Below are positions 17,801 to 20,830 of a stretch of DNA of 20,830 nucleotides, one piece after another. The stretch is from Elysia marginata. Lineage: Eukaryota; Mollusca; Gastropoda; Plakobranchidae. Numbering within the stretch: position 1 is the stretch's first letter; each line of letters begins with the position of its first letter. The DNA is taken from positions 19,203 through 40,032 of the forward strand of contig BMAT01007401.1 of NCBI GenBank assembly GCA_019649035.1, written 5' to 3'. The translations under genes and the position numbers were made by a program. A model generated the notes under the pieces. It searched no databases. It was not told the DNA's origin and saw nothing but the letters and a program-made list of their open reading frames with translations.

Positions 17801-20599
17801 GTCCCATGTTTTTGATCTTCTACCCATTTTTGCCTCTTTGTCTTAATCTTTACTTTTCTCATAAAAAATAATTAGGATTTAAGTATACCTCTCATTTTTT
17901 TAAACATAAGTAATAGGTGAATGTACAAGATATGCAACAGTTACTAGGGAAACTTCCCGAATCTGATATAGTTAAGTTAGCTCTCAAAAGATCGCTAGAT
18001 CATAACGATTTTTCCTTCTCTTTTCACTTGTGGTCAATGTTCTGATTGTTATTTATAGCCCGTATCACCAGGCTTTATGGCCACTCTCCTCAGAAATAAA
18101 TTGCTCTATCAATAACCATGGACTCCCTGAGAAAGCTAGGAAATGGCGCATTTCGTTGACGTTTTGACGATTTGATTTTTGCTTCAGAGTTCTTAAATCT
18201 TTCAGCAGTTTTCAGTATTCTCATTATATGCATTTTGTAGTTTCTTATAAAAAAGGATTTTAGTTGTCTTAAAGTCAGAGTTCAAGGTTACTTAGACATT
18301 AATGCTAGATTACTGACTGGACAATACGTTTTTTGTAATTTTCTTTGTCTAGTCCTTTTTTGCTCAAGAAGTGAGCTCACACATCAGCCTTTTTTCCAAT
18401 CCGTGAGCATTTCACAAGTAACCAAATTATTTTTAATGAAGGAAGTTATTGCAGGTGGCAAATCATAAGCACATGTAATAATGCATAAAGTTGGAATAGA
18501 GTCTAGAGAACAAGTCTTATGACATCTACCGAGGCACTACCATCAAATTCGCTTGTCTGTGGGACTGTTTCAAGACTAACCTCTTAATATGTGCGTAAAG
18601 TTAAAAGGTGGGCTCACCAGGGAACTTTTATGTTGACAAGATATTTAATTCGATTAACTCTATTGCTGAATCTAAGCCTAAAAAGTGATTATTGCCAAAG
18701 GGGGGCAACTACTCTAAGAGAAATTTTTCAAAGTTGTTGTAACAGCCGTATTGGCTACATTACTGGCTTTATCTAACATATCCTCCGATCAAATTTACCT
18801 AATACTCACCTTTACGTAGTATCTGAGTCGTGAAATACAAATGCATGCTTTTACAAATAATTGGCTTAGCTATCCGAATCTTTTATAAAGTACAAAATAA
18901 TGTTAAAGTTTCCTAAAAAAGAAAAGTCCGTGTTCAACTCAAAACTTTGCAGTTGGTTGTTTTAATGAAAAGTCATACATTTTTTCCTGGGTTTAGGGTA
19001 GTTTTAGTGCTCGCCGTCAAGATTCTTAATGATGCTCATTTAAAACCGATTACAAATTTTGTCTGGAAGAATAGCATAACTATACCTGGCATGTGCCGAG
19101 ATAATGCGGTATGTAAATAGACAGGAAGCTGATGGCTTAGTACACCTCTGAGTGAAACTTCTTAAATGAGCTAGGCAAAAGATAAGCCCCAACAAAAAGG
19201 ATAATAATTATTTCACAATTTGGTAAACTTAGATGTAAAAGCCTAGGCTTTTCCTTTCGAGTTAAAACAAGGGAAAATTAAGTGCATAAACACATGACAC
19301 GTTATGTTTCCGTAATTTTATAGTTTGAATTGAGTGATAGAGTTGTGAAACGATGGAAAATGAAATGAAGAACAAAACATTCATAACTCACGCATACTCA
19401 TCTCTTGGCTAGATGTGTTCGATGATTGCTCCTCCAATGGATGCTACGAATATAATAGCAACAAAAAAAATCATAATTATTAATTGTCTCAACCTTTCCA
19501 TAATTTAAATTTTATAGACCCGTCAGAATTTTCATAATGAGTTTATTGGCAAGCAAAATTTTAAATCAAAAGTACAAATTTTGAAGAGAAATGAACAAGA
19601 CAGGCTGGATTTTTTTTTTGTGTGCAAGCGTTATGTCTTACAGATAGTATACAAATTTTAAAAAAATAAAAGATTAAACTTCAAGCCCTAAGGCGTTCCT
19701 TTTATTTTTGGCTTGCTTTGCTTTGCTTTAGCTTCTTTTTAAAATTTTTTTCATGTTCGCTTGCGCTAGATTAAAACTAAAAGTTTGAAATATTCCGCTT
19801 CTCTTGTTGAAATCTTGTTACTTTAGTTATAATTAACAATTAATAATTATTAACAATATTATTTGTTAATGATGAAGTCATCATAAATGTGAAAATTTGC
19901 ATTGTTGTCTGGATTCGCATTGTTTCATCTTTTGTCCAACAGAGTAAAGGGTTGCGTGTCTGCTTTTTTTCATACGCGTTCCAAAAAAGAAAACAGCTAC
20001 AAGGGATATTTGTAATTATTTAATAAGTTTCATCTAATACATTTTTTTTAGTCATAAATTGAAAGCCCTGACCCTATAAGTACAACTACAAGACTTTTGA
20101 AATTACACCCTCATGAAAATGCTGCCCCATGATAATTTAAGTTTAGTACCTGCAGTATAAATCATATGGCAGATAACGCACTATGATTGTCACGTGCGGA
20201 ATGGCGTCCCTGGCACAATGTAGTTCTTAGATCTACAATACTATAATGAATGAACTGCTTTACGCTCCATTTTTTCATCCTAACCAGAGGAAGATCTACC
20301 ATTCATGGGGGTTATCGTTGAAAAAGCTCTTCCTCCTCTCTTCTTCTTTGACTGTGTGTGTCCCTCCCTTATTATCTCTCTAAACCTAAACCTTGCTCGT
20401 TTTCTTCGCTCTTGCTTTCGTTCCGTGTCTGTCGCGCCTTGTGTTCCCTTTAAATTTATCACTTATTTATCAGTCTAAATTGTTCATCTGACCTCTCAAT
20501 TTTCCCATACGTTTCTTACTACTAAATGTATAATCACTCCTTTTGTTATGTGGTCTCATCATCCACCTACACTAACAGTTAAAAAAGCCATGTGAGTCA
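17801..20599. other. Long non-coding stretch, nothing firmly recognised
   Basis: AT-rich throughout, with a short GCTTT tandem near 19712-19730 and a pyrimidine-rich patch at 20325-20400. A CACGTG E-box lies at about 20191 in a slightly GC-richer patch (20160-20220). Open frames at 18591-18776 and 20462-20280 (minus) are short and without recognisable domains; the latter is merely rich in Arg and Lys. Confidence 0.5.
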
Positions 20600-20830
20600 A
20601 AAAAGGATGCTTTTGAGGTTGGGAAACAGCTGCTCACTGCTGCTGTTATGTTATAAAATGTCCATCTCTACACAAACACGGAGGCTGCTCATTTTATAAT
20701 GGGTGCAACGCAATTAATGAGCGAATGCAGTGGGTACAAGGACAAGATGTGCCAAATGCATGCAATTGTTCTTGGTAGATAATTATCTTGTTCACATTGT
20801 AGCCTAGTCCTACCTTAATTATGTTGTTCT
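20600..20830. promoter_or_regulatory. Motif-dense block at the right end (candidate enhancer, continues out of window)
   Basis: The segment holds CAGCTG E-box (near 20628), TTTATAATGGG, a homeobox-type CAATTAATGAG (near 20711), SOX-type ATTGTT next to ATGCATGCA (20756-20770), and a perfect 12-bp palindrome AGATAATTATCT (20777-20788). That palindrome carries two inverted GATA sites around a TAATTA homeobox core. It contains no arrays or SINE promoter. Conservation in related species is the real test; this call rests on motif density alone and the block may continue beyond the window. Confidence 0.25.

Overview
This looks like non-coding DNA from an animal nuclear genome. By eye it is AT-rich and full of homopolymer runs, di-, tri- and tetranucleotide microsatellites, and tRNA-derived SINEs with RNA polymerase III A and B boxes. 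There is no operon structure, no dense long ORFs and no ribosome-binding-site pattern. The SINE types and the heavy (GATA)n, (ATC)n and (AGT)n load fit an invertebrate, perhaps a mollusc, but that is an inference from general style and not a database match. I found no protein-coding exon I would defend; the window is probably intergenic or lies inside a long intron.

Layout. 1-905: AT-rich filler. 906-1165: a GC-richer block of unknown role. 1250-1665: one copy of an unassigned repeat (called RepB here), split by a 301-bp SINE (1283-1583) with a perfect 11-bp target-site duplication. 1746-2455: two nearly identical head-to-tail units of a second, SINE-like family (RepA), bracketed by a 13-bp direct repeat. 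3015-3056: (AG)n. About 3890-4200: a GC-richer block with regulatory-looking motifs. 4331-4449: (AGT)n(AGG)n. 4932-5460: a diverged third RepA copy, itself split by an antisense SINE (5148-5401) with a perfect 12-bp target-site duplication. 5510-5588: a 39-bp tandem duplication. 6325-6445: (AG)n. 6736-6850: an uninterrupted antisense RepB copy. 7798-8326: a compound GATA/CATA array. 8919-9196: an (ATC)n array.

10811-11045: a large imperfect inverted repeat, possibly a MITE or foldback element. 11046-13877: featureless. 13878-14062: (ATC/ATT)n. 14371-14706: a third type of tRNA-SINE, with antisense 3'-end fragments at 13799-13824 and 15826-15900. About 16030-16330: a decayed, frameshifted reverse-transcriptase relic on the minus strand, Ty3/Gypsy-like. 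16500-16630 and 17690-17800: more microsatellites. 17801-20600: mostly featureless. 20600-20830: a block dense in homeobox-, SOX-, GATA- and E-box-like words.

There are no genes to place in a pathway. The biological story is layered transposition. Two nested insertions can be proven inside this window because an uninterrupted copy of the same host repeat lies a few kilobases away. Two SINEs with different tRNA heads share a 22-nt central core. Nothing here looks like a new gene system. The most novel-looking items are the unassigned RepB family, the RepA dimer, the foldback element, and the candidate non-coding regulatory blocks.
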